Under the pieces are notes generated by a model, which was given only the letters and a program-made list of their open reading frames with translations, ran no database searches and was not told the origin of the DNA. From assembly GCA_000181795.3 (NCBI GenBank), contig CM012954.1, positions 13,402,581-13,466,580 on the forward strand: DNA of 64,000 bases. The letters run 5' to 3'. How positions within the stretch are numbered: position 1 is the stretch's first letter; the number at the start of each line of letters is the position of its first letter. The translations under genes and the position numbers were made by a program. Below, piece after piece: positions 11,128 to 24,000 of this stretch. The stretch comes from Trichinella spiralis (lineage: Eukaryota; Nematoda; Enoplea; Trichinellida; Trichinellidae).

Positions 11128-12309
11128 CTGCGGATGAAAAAGCAAACATTATTCATACGTTTACGAGCAGAAATTGTAAATGAAATTGTTTTCCTAAGAT
11201 TGGGGAAAGTTTCTTTTTCTTTCAATCGACTGCTCTGAACTAGTGACTTGGTAAAACTGATTCAAATATTCAAATGACGCGTATGTGTTGTAATGAACTA
11301 TAAAAGAAACAATTAAAATACAAAACTGTTAAATTTGTCGAACAAATAAGCGTTTGCAAATTAAGCTGCGTAAAATTTATTTTTATCATTAAAACAACAA
11401 CATCACCCATATAGCACGTGTAACTTTTAAAGCCCAAAGCAAAAAGAAATGAACGCGTCATTGTTCAATTAGCAGATATTATTACCTACGTGAAATGAAT
11501 GAAGAGAAATTCAAATTTTTAACAAGAGTCGATCATTTATTCCTTCTAGTAAAAGCTAAATTAGCATCCATATAGCTTTAGCTTGAAGGAAACTGTTCTT
11601 CATTCAGTGTTCATTCGTGTAAATTTCGCAAACATGAAAGTTGCAAGTTATTGCAAAGCAGTTGTTATGTTGGAACAGATCATTTTGGTAAATTTCTCAA
11701 TTAAATGATGCAAAAACCACTGATTTGGCGATAAATTTTGACCACAGTGATCGTGTTGATAAAATTATACAAAGCGTAGCAATTATTAAGCGATTATCAT
11801 TTTATATGAATTGATAAAAATTTCGAATTGTTCATGTTGACTACGAGGGCGTTTTCCAGACTACGATCAATTACCACAAAAAACATTCGATTTAAGCAAA
11901 ACAATTTGTTGATTCATAAGTAGTATTTCTTAATATTAAACTCATTTTTAATCTGGCTTTCTTTATTTTGCATTGCAATGTTTCAATTCAACATCATTTG
12001 ATACCGTACGTATGTAGAAAAGAATTGCAAATGAATAATTTACATTGTCAGCTGAAATAAAGATAAATAAAACTGAAAATAAAAAAGCCATTTTTGTACA
12101 GACAAACGAACACTTGGCAATAAAATGCTAAAACAGTCAAAACCATGTTGGAGATTTATATTTTAAAAAAATAAATAAATATTAAAATATATAATTATTT
12201 TTTAAATAATTTTTTTTAATTTTTTTAAAAAAAGCATGTTCCTTTTTTCAAGTATACTGTACGTTTTTGACAATCAGGCTTGGATTTAAACTGACGAAAC
12301 TTTAATGTG
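11128..12309. other. Intergenic, AT-rich
   Basis: Between the possible upstream exon and the eIF4E-like promoter there is AT-rich sequence with oligo-A and oligo-T runs, most extreme at 12170-12235. No coding exon, RNA gene or repeat was recognised. Confidence 0.5.
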
Positions 12310-12345
12310 TATAAAAGGCGCCGCTCGAGTTTAAATGTCAGTTTG
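12310..12345 (+). promoter_or_regulatory. TATA box and initiator-like element
   Basis: TATAAAAGG at 12310-12318 is a textbook TATA box. A TCAGTT initiator-like sequence follows at 12338, about 28 bases downstream, which is the expected spacing. That would give a 5' UTR of about 36 bases before ATG 12375. The arrangement supports the intronless gene behind it as a transcribed locus. It is inferred from sequence only. Confidence 0.6.
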
Positions 12346-12374
12346 TTCGGTGACTGCGTTGGAGAGTGTTGGTC

Positions 12375-12929
12375 ATGAAGCGGAAACAGAAATCGAAAAG
12401 TTACAAGTTGAATGAGACGTGGACAATGTGGATGTGGAAATCCGAAGCTGGACCGTCTTACGGCAACTGGGAAACCAACTTGGTGCAGTTGGAAAAGCTG
12501 CGGACGGCCGAAGATTTCTGGGAATTGTACCGAAAATTGCCAAAAGCGTCCGAGCTTCCAGTAAACGAGCACATGTTCCTGTTCAAGCGTTCCGTCGTTC
12601 CAGTTTGGAGTGATCCGGAAAATTTGGACGGCTGCCGAATCACGCTCAAGGTGGAACGTCAAGTGGACAGTGGTCAGCAGTGCGATATTTATTGGCACGA
12701 ATTGGTCGCGGCCGCGTTGGAGAATCGGTTCGGCTGGTGCGATACGTACGTGAACGGCGTATCGGTATGTTCGGATGCCAATTTGTTCAAGTTGAGCATT
12801 TGGGTGAGGGCCTACAAGGGCGTGGCTATCCAGTGGATGATCCGGCTCGCCGCCAGTCGCTTCCTGGGCTGCAACATTGCCGATTTGACGGTCCACAAGG
12901 ACCTGTCGAGGAATCTTTGCAAGTGGTAG
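12375..12929 (+). CDS. Divergent, intronless eIF4E-family protein
   Basis: 184 residues in a single uninterrupted frame (ATG 12375, TAG 12927-12929), in a genome where most genes are split. The fold of the mRNA cap-binding protein eIF4E is recognisable in order: TWTMWMW (usually RWALWFF), YGNWETNL (the first cap-stacking Trp), AEDFWELY (the eIF4G-binding W-containing helix), LPKASELP, FLFKRSVVPVWSDPEN (the second cap-stacking Trp in PVW) and a later SIWVRAY. Both cap-sandwich Trp residues are therefore kept, but the Glu that follows the second one in canonical eIF4E, contacting the guanine, is Ser here (PVWSD), and the usual GGRW is GCRI. The C-terminal part is divergent and short. It could be a cap-binding paralogue with altered specificity, a translational repressor of the 4EHP kind, or a retrocopy that is drifting. 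Local GC content is much higher than in the surroundings. Confidence 0.82.
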   Translation: MKRKQKSKSYKLNETWTMWMWKSEAGPSYGNWETNLVQLEKLRTAEDFWELYRKLPKASELPVNEHMFLFKRSVVPVWSDPENLDGCRITLKVERQVDSGQQCDIYWHELVAAALENRFGWCDTYVNGVSVCSDANLFKLSIWVRAYKGVAIQWMIRLAASRFLGCNIADLTVHKDLSRNLCKW

Positions 12930-15900
12930 AGAATTTTTGGTAGAGTAAATTTAATCATTCTTGTTTATTCTCAATAATTCTGCTTTTGAACAAATGAAAA
13001 TGATAGTGAAATTAAAATTTGCATGTGAAATTTTGCTTTTTCCACTTGTTTTCCATTCAAACCTCGAACAAACTGAATTTAAACCCAAATATTTAAAATT
13101 CAACGTTGAATAATTAATTGTTCAATTTAAAATGGACAAATTTTTCAAATCATGTAATTGTGTTGAAACATCTCGTTTGACATGATGATTCATTTGTTCG
13201 ATAATAATATCAAAACAAAAATTTCATAAACAAGTTGATCCATGTCCAATAGTGCACCTGTAATAGACACACTCGCGTATTTAAATGACAATTGAACGCG
13301 TCAAAGTTCTTATACACTGTTTGTTCAGCGAATAAAACGTCATTTACCATTCATAAATTGAAAACATAATCTAACAAAACAAAGCAAAACATTCAAATTG
13401 GCCTCAACTTCATTTCATTGACTAAACAAATCAACAGTCATAAAAATAATTTTTAAATAAAACAGAAATCATTCGATTATATTTCAAACTGAACAAAACT
13501 TACTGTAGCGTAAAATTTTGTCCACTTTTTGTTTCAATTTCGGACAGTTTTCATTTCCAATGTTCAACAGAGCCTAAAGTTTAAATATTGATTAATATAA
13601 AGAAAATTCTCATTTTCAACAAGTTTCTGATATTTTCTTCACCGTTATTGAATTTTATGTGATAAATAAAAAAATGAAATTAAATTCATCCAGCATGAAT
13701 GAAATGAATAATGGAAGTTCATGCAAAAGTAAACTGAATAGATTTGCTAAATTATCTATCCAATTTTGATGATTAATTAGAACTTGGACAACCGGTTTTC
13801 CTTTTCAACAAAGCGAACATGTATATATAAAGGTGAAATTTGAATAAAAAGACAAACAAGATTCATTGATAAAAAAAAGATCACTGGAAATCACAAGATC
13901 ATTTATGAATGTGACCGAGGCAAAAATAAAATTTTCAACATAAACATCAAATCAACTTGCCAAATTTTGAATAATAATAATAATAATAATGTATTGCTGT
14001 AATCGATAGGAGAAAACAGAAATTAATTTTTCTGAATGTTAAATTTCGTTCATCATGTATAAAATCGATAAAAAAGCAAGTAAAAGATAGTACGATTGTC
14101 ATTTTTCTATTAGTGTAAAGATACAAGCTCGCGGGAAAAGTGACAAGCAAAGCGGAGTAGAATCAACGACGACAAATGCGTGCAATGTGCTACAGCCGAC
14201 GACATTGTCACTTGGGATAAAAAGAGGAAAGAAGATCACTTTGATGATTTGCCAAATGGATCGTTGAATTGCAATGATGCTTACAATCAACTTGGATTTT
14301 TCACTCCATTAAAATATTTTTCAACAAAATTATCCTCATCTTTATTATACGACGTGTTTATTATTATATTACCACTAATAATAATAATAATAATAATAAG
14401 GAGAAGATGACGACGAATAAAATAATCAAAAGGACGAAATGTTTTCAAAACTTTTCCTCAATCAACGTGAAATATATTATTTGCATGCTTCAACGATTCA
14501 TTGAATTGTGAATAAGCAACTTATCGTTTCAGATCGTCGGCAAAAGTCCCTTTCTTCTCTTCTTTTGTCTGCTTACTGAACAAACAGTTTTTCACTTAAA
14601 TATACACAACAGCAACATCAATCAGTCGGTAAAATTATGATTAACTATTGTTACTGTCAAAAGCGGCCGCTTTGCATTTCCAACGAGCTACAGTAAAATT
14701 TTTTCACTTGAAGAGAAAAACAAGAAAAATTTACAACCTACAAAAAAATTCAATTCATACCATCTACAATTTGTCGAAGGAAAAAAAGATTAATGCAAAT
14801 TTTGCTCAAATTCCTTTCAATTCACCTTATTACAAAAATTACGGTAAGTTATCGTATTTGTTGTTGTTGTTGTTGTGGTTCAATTCAAATTTGTCAACTT
14901 ATTGATTTTAACCAAATTGACAAAATGAAATACTTTTTTTTAATAATAAATAAATAAATAAATATACAAAATAGTTTACATTATAATTCTAAATTTAAGT
15001 TGAAAAATATGACAAAAAACAATTCACGAACAATTTTGAAATGCAAATTTACAACTGAAAATGGGCAGTGAATGAAATCACTGCTATTTTGATTGAATGA
15101 TGCAAAATTGGGAAAAAAGTATATTAATATATAAGTGATACAATATTGATTTAATCTATTCGTATTTTCAGTTTAACACCGTTGCGCTTTTTGAACTGAA
15201 AAATACAATTGGCATGTTTTAGTTAATCGGCTAATAACTGACTGAATAATACAATTCCTGGAATAAAGTGTTAAAATTTTTCAACTTCACATTCAATATA
15301 TGCATAATAGTCGCAACTTGAACGGACCTTTTGAATGGGCAGTTTTTTTCTGTCCCGCAGGAAATCATCAATTGGCGGATTAATTCCATCAATTCATGTT
15401 CACAAGAAAATTATTCATCTATTTCATGAACACTATTGCTCATAAAAGGAAAGAGCAAAGTTTTTTTTTTAATTTTCAAAGTAAAATTAAAAAAATATTC
15501 ACTTCCTCCTGCTTGGTAAACATTGATAGATAGAAGTTTCATTAATCAACAATGTATTCACTAAAAATGACCCTTGAAATTATAAATTACTTTTTTTTAT
15601 TAATACGCAAGTATGTAAGAGAAAAATAACAATAAATAAATAAATAAATAATATGAACATGCTTTTGGTTCGATCATCAATTTGTCATTTATTGATTTCA
15701 ACTCTTCCACTTGTAAACAATCACAATGATTATGATTGATAAAAGCAGGAAAACAGAAATCAACTAACATTTTAACATGCATAAGTTAATTAAATCGTCA
15801 ACTGGAAAAAAATATCATCTTCTGTGAAGTAATATTTTCAATTAGAAAAAAAATATGTAAACAAAAGTGTTCATAAAATTGTTCCAAACTAGTACAGATA

Positions 15901-18568
15901 TAACTATAACTATTTTATCAAAGCTTCAAATAAATTCGCATTATACAATTGTGTGAAAAGCGAAATTTTCTTACTGTAAATTCTTCATTATTGCATAATT
16001 AGTTGTACAGAAAAATGTGAAATTTAAAAAGTCATTTAATCAGCAGCAGATGAAATATATTGCAAAATTAGAACACGTCATGTGAAATTATTCATAATTC
16101 ATTCATAATAAATTCATTGAATTATTTCAAGTATGATAACCTTGAACGGGCTAAAAGAAGATGTTTTGATCATCGGTAGTTTTGTCAACTAAATTTAGAA
16201 ATTCATTTGTTGAAATATTGAACTGCAATTGAAATCTTTCACTTTGACCAGGAATATGAATGAAAAAATTATAATTAATTTGTAAATATGAAACATTGTC
16301 ATCGAAGAAAATTGAAAATGATTTTACATAATTTATTCAAATGAAAAATTTCATTATGAAACATTCCTTTTCAACTGTTATAAATTACCTTATCATCCAC
16401 CCACATCACCTAATTTCTGTGTTTGAATAGAAAAGTAATTTGAAAAATAAAAAAAATAATAATCATAATTTGATAAAATAGAATTATAATTTTATTTGAA
16501 TTTCAAAACAGCAACATCAACCAAAATAATAATAAACAAGTAAGATTTGTTTGGAAGAGATTTTTCGAGAAAAGATCAAATCAATTAAAATTCTATTCAT
16601 TTCCATGTCGATGTATCATTACGGTTCCACATGGACGTAGTAATGATATTATTCATGCTGTCAAATGGCATCCTTTCGACTGGCTTTATTTTTTCCACTT
16701 GCGAAACTTACATCAGCATAACACTTTGTATTATTTTATAATTTTATCAAAAACATGAAATATCTTCCGCGTTTATAATGTAATTATCATATAATCATTG
16801 CATATTATCAGTGGAAATTAAAAACAAGCAACTTCCTTAAACTGCTTTAATTGAAACTTTAAATAATTAAACAATGTTCAATTATACAATCTGTTGCTAT
16901 TGAAATGGATCAACTCGCCGCTCGCCGAGGCGATCCGTCAGGTTTTACAGTGAATTTTTCAAAGTTTCAACTCAGCAAAGTCAAATAAACGAAAACTCAG
17001 CAAACAAAACTCGTAATAAGATTTATTTAATCGCTTTTTATTTAATTACTATTTGATTTATCCATTAACATGCAACGACAACTTTAAAATTAAAATTACT
17101 GATTTGCAACTTTTTGATATCACGTGATTGAGAGATTCCAGTTTTGTTTAAATTAAAAAAAAACAACACTATTTTGTTCCTCGTCAGACTGTCGTGTGCA
17201 ATAAATAATACATGCACATGATAAATCTTCTGGATACCATATCCGCCCCCGCCCCCCCAATAAATTAGACGTATCAACGCCCCTGAAAGCAGATATGTAA
17301 AATGATAAAATAATCACGGTTTAAAGTTATGCCACAGACAGAATTAATCGTGGCGAGTTGATCACGAGGCGAGTTCATCGCTGCACGAGTTGACCTTCAC
17401 GGAGAGTTCAACTAGACCCATCCGTCCAGTTTTATCTTTACCTTGTATAATCGATTAAAGCGCAACTTATGTAAATAATTTTTGAAATAGAAAACAATAA
17501 GAAATAAACGAACGAATGATTCAATTATAATTTATGCAAATTTACAATTCTAATAATAGTCGTAGTAAATGAAATTAGACGCGCATACATAAATATTGAA
17601 ATATGAAGATACAATTTTAGAAAATGCGTAGTGAAACAATTTTTATTGATCTCGAAAATAAGAAAGCTGTAAAAGAATAAAAATCGCCACTTTTCTTTGC
17701 ACTTAAAGTATGTATCATCGAATCGCAATGTAGCGAGTGAAGTGTGAAATTCTTCCGGACAGTGCATTAAACAAGCATTAATATTTTCTTTCATTTTCCA
17801 TTTTCAATATCAAAATTCTCAATAATTTTAATCTGAAATATTTTTTCCCAATAAAAATGGTGAAATAAATTTTTTTAAACTTTAATTGTATTCGCGATAA
17901 TATGCAAATTTCCAATGAGGTATTTTTATTGTTCAATTGATCAATGAAAGAAAAAACAGATTTTATTTTCGAATCAGTTGAAATTAAAAAAAATGATGAA
18001 AAATAGATTAATATGAATGGGGGATTTTTCTTTATTATTTATTTGCTTTAATCAATCTCCGCTTATTATTTATTCATTAGTTAAATTTCAAGAATACAAA
18101 ATGACGCTAATGATGCAGACGAAGCTGAGCGCGGTTGAAAATATTTCCACTTTGTTCAACGCTCGTGCAAAAGCATGCCCGTCGACTTGCTCTTCTTCTA
18201 TCATTCCTGTTGTAAAATTATGCAAAAATTTTTTCTCCTTGCGCCTATGGTTGTGATCAAATTTGCATATTTGTAAGTTGCCAAAAAAACTAACTAAAAA
18301 TAATGCCTAAATTGAATCAGTTGAAAAATTTTCACATTTTAACTTTGAAGTTGATATGGTTGATTTGCTTATTAATCGAATAATTTTGCAATCATTTCAC
18401 GCTTGATTGTTACAGGTGTAAAAGCAATGGGCTCTTCTTGTCAACTTCCTTGCAGTGAAAAATTATAAAAAGCATCTGAAGGGAAAATTTGGCTTCTTCT
18501 CTTATTTTGCTTCTTCAACGTTAACAGAGAAGCTAATAATAATAATAATAATAATAATATCAAAAGCG
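12930..18568. other. Long AT-rich intergenic region
   Basis: 5.6 kb without a convincing gene. It holds (AAT)n microsatellites at about 13970-13991, 14376-14399 and just before the GPCR start (18537-18558), a C-rich tract at 17244-17259 (G-rich on the minus strand), and a pair of GC-rich inverted segments at 16908-16919 and 17352-17363. A frame at about 14142-14410 reads INDDKCVQCATADDIV and looks mildly protein-like but has no supporting splice sites or homology I recognise. The rest is A/T-rich and unstructured to the eye; it probably contains the GPCR promoter and regulatory DNA. Confidence 0.5.
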
Positions 18569-19597
18569 ATGAATGCCAACGAAACGGTGACCAATACCAA
18601 CGAAACCGACATTACCACTGACCGACTACTTCCGCTGAGATTGTTCTTCGTTGTACTGTATGCTTTGCTGTTCGTCGTTGGTTTGGGCAACATCTTCGTC
18701 GCCATCTTCATTCTCAGCCACCGTATTTACAGTACAGTGACGAATATATTAATATTGAATCTCTCCGCGGCGGATACTATTTATTTGCTCTTCTTACCGT
18801 TGGTTATTTCGTTCAAATTGCAACAAACGTGGAATTTCGGCCTAATCGCTTGTAAAACATTTTTCATATCGGAATCGACCACCAAATATTCAAGCGTTTA
18901 TTTCATCGCTTTGCTCAGCGTTGACCGCTACCTGAGCATCTGCTTCCGCAAACGCAATTGCCGTTGTCAAGTGACTTGGACAGTACTGTCGACAATAATC
19001 GGCTGGATCATGATCGCCTCGTTGATGGTTCCAATATATATGAACAGTAGAATTATTCAAATTTCCCCAACAAAAACCATCTGCACCGTTGCTTGGCCAG
19101 CGTCGTCGTCGTCACCAAGAACCAACAAAGATGCAAATTATTACGGTCCTGAACACTACTTTACACTTTATTCATTTGTCTTTTGTTTTCTCATTCCTGC
19201 ACTGGTGATCGTGTTCTGCTATTGTCGTCTGATAGTTCACTTGTTGCGTGCAAAAAAGCGAATCGGTCAGCACAGGAAACAACATCGTCGCAATAAATCT
19301 TACAACTACGTCACCAAAATGGTGATGATGATCGTCGGATGTTATTTAATCTGCTGGACGCCGTATTGGGTGATGAACTTGACGCTCATGTTCTCCAACT
19401 ACCCCAAAATTGGTCTACCGGCACGGATCCTTTTCAACATTATCCACTCACTGCCGTACATCAACTGTGCGATGAATCCTCTCTTCTATACTCTGTTCAC
19501 GACAACGTTCAAAGAGGCGTTGAAAAAATCATGCTTCCACGGAAGATGGATGCGAATAGCCGAGACGAATACCAATCACGAACAACATTTGCTGTAA
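18569..19597 (+). CDS. Class A peptide G protein-coupled receptor (somatostatin/allatostatin-C/opioid-like)
   Basis: 342 residues in one exon, ATG 18569 to TAA 19597. The frame is open upstream to 18455 through an AAT microsatellite, but ATG 18569 (MNANETV) begins a normal extracellular tail with two NET glycosylation sequons. Seven hydrophobic helices follow. Class A landmarks: GLGN in TM1, NLSAADTIYLL with the conserved Asp in TM2, a Cys at the top of TM3 (IACKTFF) paired with KTICTVAW in loop 2, VDRYLSIC at the end of TM3 (DRY), CWTPYW in TM6 and NPLFYTLF in TM7 (NPxxY), then a possible palmitoylated Cys near the tail. TM2-TM3 and TM6-TM7 resemble the somatostatin/allatostatin-C/galanin/opioid group; the ligand cannot be assigned. 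Coding DNA is intronless. A splice acceptor-like TTACAG at 18411-18416 may mark a 5' UTR intron. Confidence 0.88.
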   Translation: MNANETVTNTNETDITTDRLLPLRLFFVVLYALLFVVGLGNIFVAIFILSHRIYSTVTNILILNLSAADTIYLLFLPLVISFKLQQTWNFGLIACKTFFISESTTKYSSVYFIALLSVDRYLSICFRKRNCRCQVTWTVLSTIIGWIMIASLMVPIYMNSRIIQISPTKTICTVAWPASSSSPRTNKDANYYGPEHYFTLYSFVFCFLIPALVIVFCYCRLIVHLLRAKKRIGQHRKQHRRNKSYNYVTKMVMMIVGCYLICWTPYWVMNLTLMFSNYPKIGLPARILFNIIHSLPYINCAMNPLFYTLFTTTFKEALKKSCFHGRWMRIAETNTNHEQHLL

Positions 19598-21036
19598 AAC
19601 GAATTCACTTATTCAAATTCTATTTTTTTTTCTATACAAATGTTCTTGTTCATCTTTGCTCTTTTGTTTTTAATTTTTTCAATTTTTTTTTAGAAAAGTC
19701 GTGCATTTCAAGACGTTGATTTCGCAACGCAACGATACAGCCAATGGAGAAAATGCTATCGAAAAAATCGCAACTCCCGACTCCAGCAGCACAAAACAAT
19801 AACAACATCTTCTGTAATGGCTTATGCTCGCAGAAAAGATTGTAAAATATTTCTGTATTCATATCAAAATTACAACATTTCTCTTCAAGCGGTGGGAAAA
19901 CTTTTCAAATTCTCAACGGTCAATGATGCTCAAAAAATAGAAAAGAATTTGTTAGGATGGAAAGTAAAAACAAAAAAAACAATATTTTTGCATTCAATTT
20001 TTCAATGTGACAAATAACAATTTTCAAATTGTTTACTGTAAAAACTTTTTACTGTACATTTTTTTGTTTGAACTTGCAAATCGATATTCTTTTTTTTACA
20101 ATTTACCGTAATTGGACATTCAATGTAGTGAAAAGCAGATCATTGAAATTAAAATCTACATTGGTGAAAAATATTCATTAAAAGTTCTTTTTTTACTTCA
20201 ACTCTACGCACTAGAGCATTATTTAAAATTATCCAACTTAAACTTTTTAATTGCTGTCATTATGCACACTTAAAAATTTTGATTTCATGCAAGTTAAATT
20301 ACACTGTTTGAACGATTTCAAATAGGAAAATATGTGCATTTTGTTGTTTCGTACTAACCATATTCAAGCAGAGCAAAAATTCACATTTTTACTAATAAAT
20401 TAATTCCAAACGTGTTTGTCTGGCAAATGATTGAATTGAGCTAAACAATAAGATGAAATAAGAAAACAAAAGTGCAAAATGCAGTTGTTTGTTGTCAGTG
20501 CAAGAAACTATGCTTAAAATAAGAGTAAATTCATGAAGTGACAAATATTTTAAATGGAGAATCTAACTTTTTTCCATATAAATTTCTACTTGTCATTATT
20601 TCACAACTTAACTTGAACATTTTACAAATGGCATACTGTTGTTATTAAAATGTTATTGTTACAACACTGTTAAGATGACAATACAGCAAAGAAAACACAT
20701 TTTAAATAAATAAATTAGAATGCTTCAAATGATAGAAACCATACTGATAAAAATTTATCAAATTGAGGATAAAATTTTCAAAGCTTAGTTATTGAATAAC
20801 TAACTGAGATTTACTAAACTTTTGCTGTTTTGCGCAGTCATTTTCTTTCTATACTCAACATTTCCAAAATTAATTTCAAACTTTATTTCATATAGTTAAT
20901 CAAAATTTATTTTTTTTACATTTATGAAAAATGATTTTATTCAAATATGATAATAAAGTTACACTTATCTTCTGTATTTTAGAGTACTGTAAGTTTTTCT
21001 ACTAACAACGCTGTTCATCTTTACGTTGGTTGAAAA
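19598..21036. other. Intergenic between GPCR and LAMP genes
   Basis: 1.4 kb of AT-rich DNA containing the presumed GPCR 3' UTR and the LAMP upstream region. No exon or repeat of note was recognised. Confidence 0.5.
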
Positions 21037-24000
21037 ATGAGAATCTCCTTTGTGTTTTGTGTCCTATTATGCATATCTAGTAAGTATTTGTCTAAATGAA
21101 TACGTATTATTTTCTAAAAATTAATATCTTGATTAAATCGTTTATTGAATTTGTTTACTTATTTTTGCTTTTCTGATGGTTAATGTTTTTCTGTGATTAC
21201 TTCCAATGCATGAATCATATATTCTGTTTTGTATACTTTTAAATATTCACTAGCAAGAGTTGTCTTGTTTTGTTGATCTTGCATGGGTTTTCCAAAAGTA
21301 TATGTTGTATTTTTTAAATATATTTTGGTATTTTTGTTTCATTTTTAAGAATTGTTAGTATTGTTAATAGTTATGTATGCTTATTGTAATTATTTTTCGT
21401 TTTAGAAGCTGAACATTTTTTAATTTGCTTATTTTGCTGTTGCTTATTTTATTTGTTTGTTGCTTTGTTCACTTAGTGTAGTTGGCTGATTCATTTTTGT
21501 CACATGACAGAAGCGTCGATTGCTAATTCTGTTGACTCACGCTTCTGTTCACTGCAAGCGTAAATTTTTTTAACTTGCATTTTTAATCATTTCAGTTATC
21601 AAATGTGAAGAAGCAATTCCTGTGTATAATGTGAACGACGGCGACAAGATAGTTGGACGAATTCAGACGAAAGCACATTTTGTGGACATTGTAATGGTTT
21701 GCCATTTTTCTTTAATATAAATGAATAAATTAATTAACTAATTAATCATTTAGTAAAAAGAAAATGCTTCAAGATAGTTTTGAACTTATTAAATTGTTTT
21801 AATAATTGTAATTTCTGTTTGTTTGTTGAAGACTGGTAGCAGTAAAAATTTTGAATTGCGAGCAATTACTCCGGTTGCAATTTTAGCAAAAGTTGCGTCA
21901 TCCATCCGTAAAATTTATTGTTGAATGCTCAACTTATGTCAAAAATGATTAATATATTTTGCGTTTTCATGATGAGCCATTTTTAATGTGAATTTTTTCC
22001 CAATCATTTTGTTAAAAATGGACAGTTTCCTGTCATAGTTTATGATATTTAATAGTTTATGACATTTTCAATGATTCCGGACATGGGTTAATAAGCAGAC
22101 ATTTTGACAGGAAGTTTTGTTTTTAATATCAGATTTTTGTTTTCTATCTTGACACCGATTTCACTTCTGGTTTTTGTCAAACTAAGGGCAAACGCTGTTG
22201 GTGACGTTTGGCATAATTTCAGTTGTTTCCATTTCTTATAAAAATATTAGTGTAAATTAATAGCATTATTAACATGTTTGAAAACGTAGTATTTGAAGTA
22301 TAAAAATCAAAGTTTTAGTTTTTACTAACTTTGATAAACTTCGAACATTTTGAAATATAACGCAGAATTTTTAGAATTAATTTTGTTTTATGAACAGCGT
22401 TGAGCATTTTTATTCGCTTATTTTGTAACTTTAATAATAATAAGCTGCATTCGTGAAAATTCGTAAAAACGATTAAAATTAAAAAATAATACAATGTATC
22501 GCAGTAATAGTTTATGTGATGAGAAAGTTTTTACATTTGGCTTACATATTTTATTGTAATAGTTCAAACAGTGTATTATAACATATTATATAATTAGTTT
22601 AGTAATTATTGGTGTTGAATGTATGTACTGTTTATGTGAACTATAGCAGCATGTTGTTTATTAATGTATATAAACATTATAAAGATTAATTTTTAGAATG
22701 GCAAGGATGGGATAATTAAGGTACCTGGTAGCGCTAAAGTAACGAAGGACAAGGCCAGTCCAAAAGATGAAGTTTGGGTAAACTTCATGTGGACTGTATC
22801 GAACATCTCGTATGAATGGAATTTGAATTTTAAATTGAAAAATGAAAACGTAATTTTCGAAAGTGCAACATTGAAGCAAAACAGTAATAATACATGTCGA
22901 TAGTTTTATTTTATTATTAATATTGTGTTTTATTATTTCAGGCATTACGCAAATTTTTAAACCAATGATGAATTTTGGAAATTGGACTCATGCTTATTCT
23001 TGCAAATTTGTCGTAACAGCAGCTGATTCAAATTTACCCGAAGAGCTCCCTCGAATGATAATGCAGAGCAATAAGATTCAGGTGTTCAATTTCATGAAGA
23101 ATTTTTCAGAAGGTCTTTAATTGAAAATAATAATACGAAAGTTGTTCAATTTTACATTTTTGATATTTGAAGATGTAACAACTTGTCAGGCCGATCTTTC
23201 TGCCCCTGACGTGGGTCATTGGAACTTGACCAATGATAAATCTGAAATTTGCTTGCGATTTGATGGGGCAGTAAAGTTGAACGTCACATATAAAGATTTG
23301 AAAGTAATTTGTATTGCTTAAATGCTTAAAAAGAAATAAGCAGAAATAACACTTAACTTTTATAGAAAGAAACGGAGAGCGTTTTACTGAATGTTCCAAG
23401 TTCTGCATATATTATTCCATCAGAAAGTTATTGTGCCAGTGCCAATGCGAGTGTCAACGAAACAACAGAACAACGTTTGACTCTCGGCTTTTATGACGAC
23501 TGGAGTTTGAGTTATTTGTTCACTCGTGATGCAAATATTACTGGTGACAAAAGAGGCGATCATTGGATACTGCATGAGGTCACTTTGAAGCGTAAAATGA
23601 TGGACGTATTAACTCCGAATTGTTTGAACCCAGGTTTTTTATTCGTTTCCAACTTTTTCTTCTTCAACCATTTCTACATTTAATAATTGTTTAATATTTT
23701 TTAAGATCAAGTTGAAACCGATGAATTGAAAGACGTAAAGTTGTTCTACACGATGAATGACCGTTCATACGGTTGCATGTCAGACCAGATAGTTCAGGTG
23801 GACAAGGATGTTGTTGCGCATTTGTCACACGTGCGCGTTCAACCTTTCATGCTTTCACCACAATTTTTTGCAGGTAATTTTTGTTTGTTTGTGTTTTACT
23901 TGTTGTGATTTGTTTTTGATTTTTTTATTTTTAGAGGAAAAATGTTCCGCAGATTTGATGACCAGTGATTTGATACCGATCATTATTGGTGCAGCTTTGG

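Noticed and set aside
14142-14410. Open frame with CVQCATADD and a charged stretch
   Set aside because: Partly protein-like, but no splice borders, start context or recognised family; ends in an AAT microsatellite.
17244-17259. C-rich tract that could form a quadruplex on the minus strand
   Set aside because: Only two G-runs separated by one base on the minus strand; four runs are needed for a confident intramolecular quadruplex.
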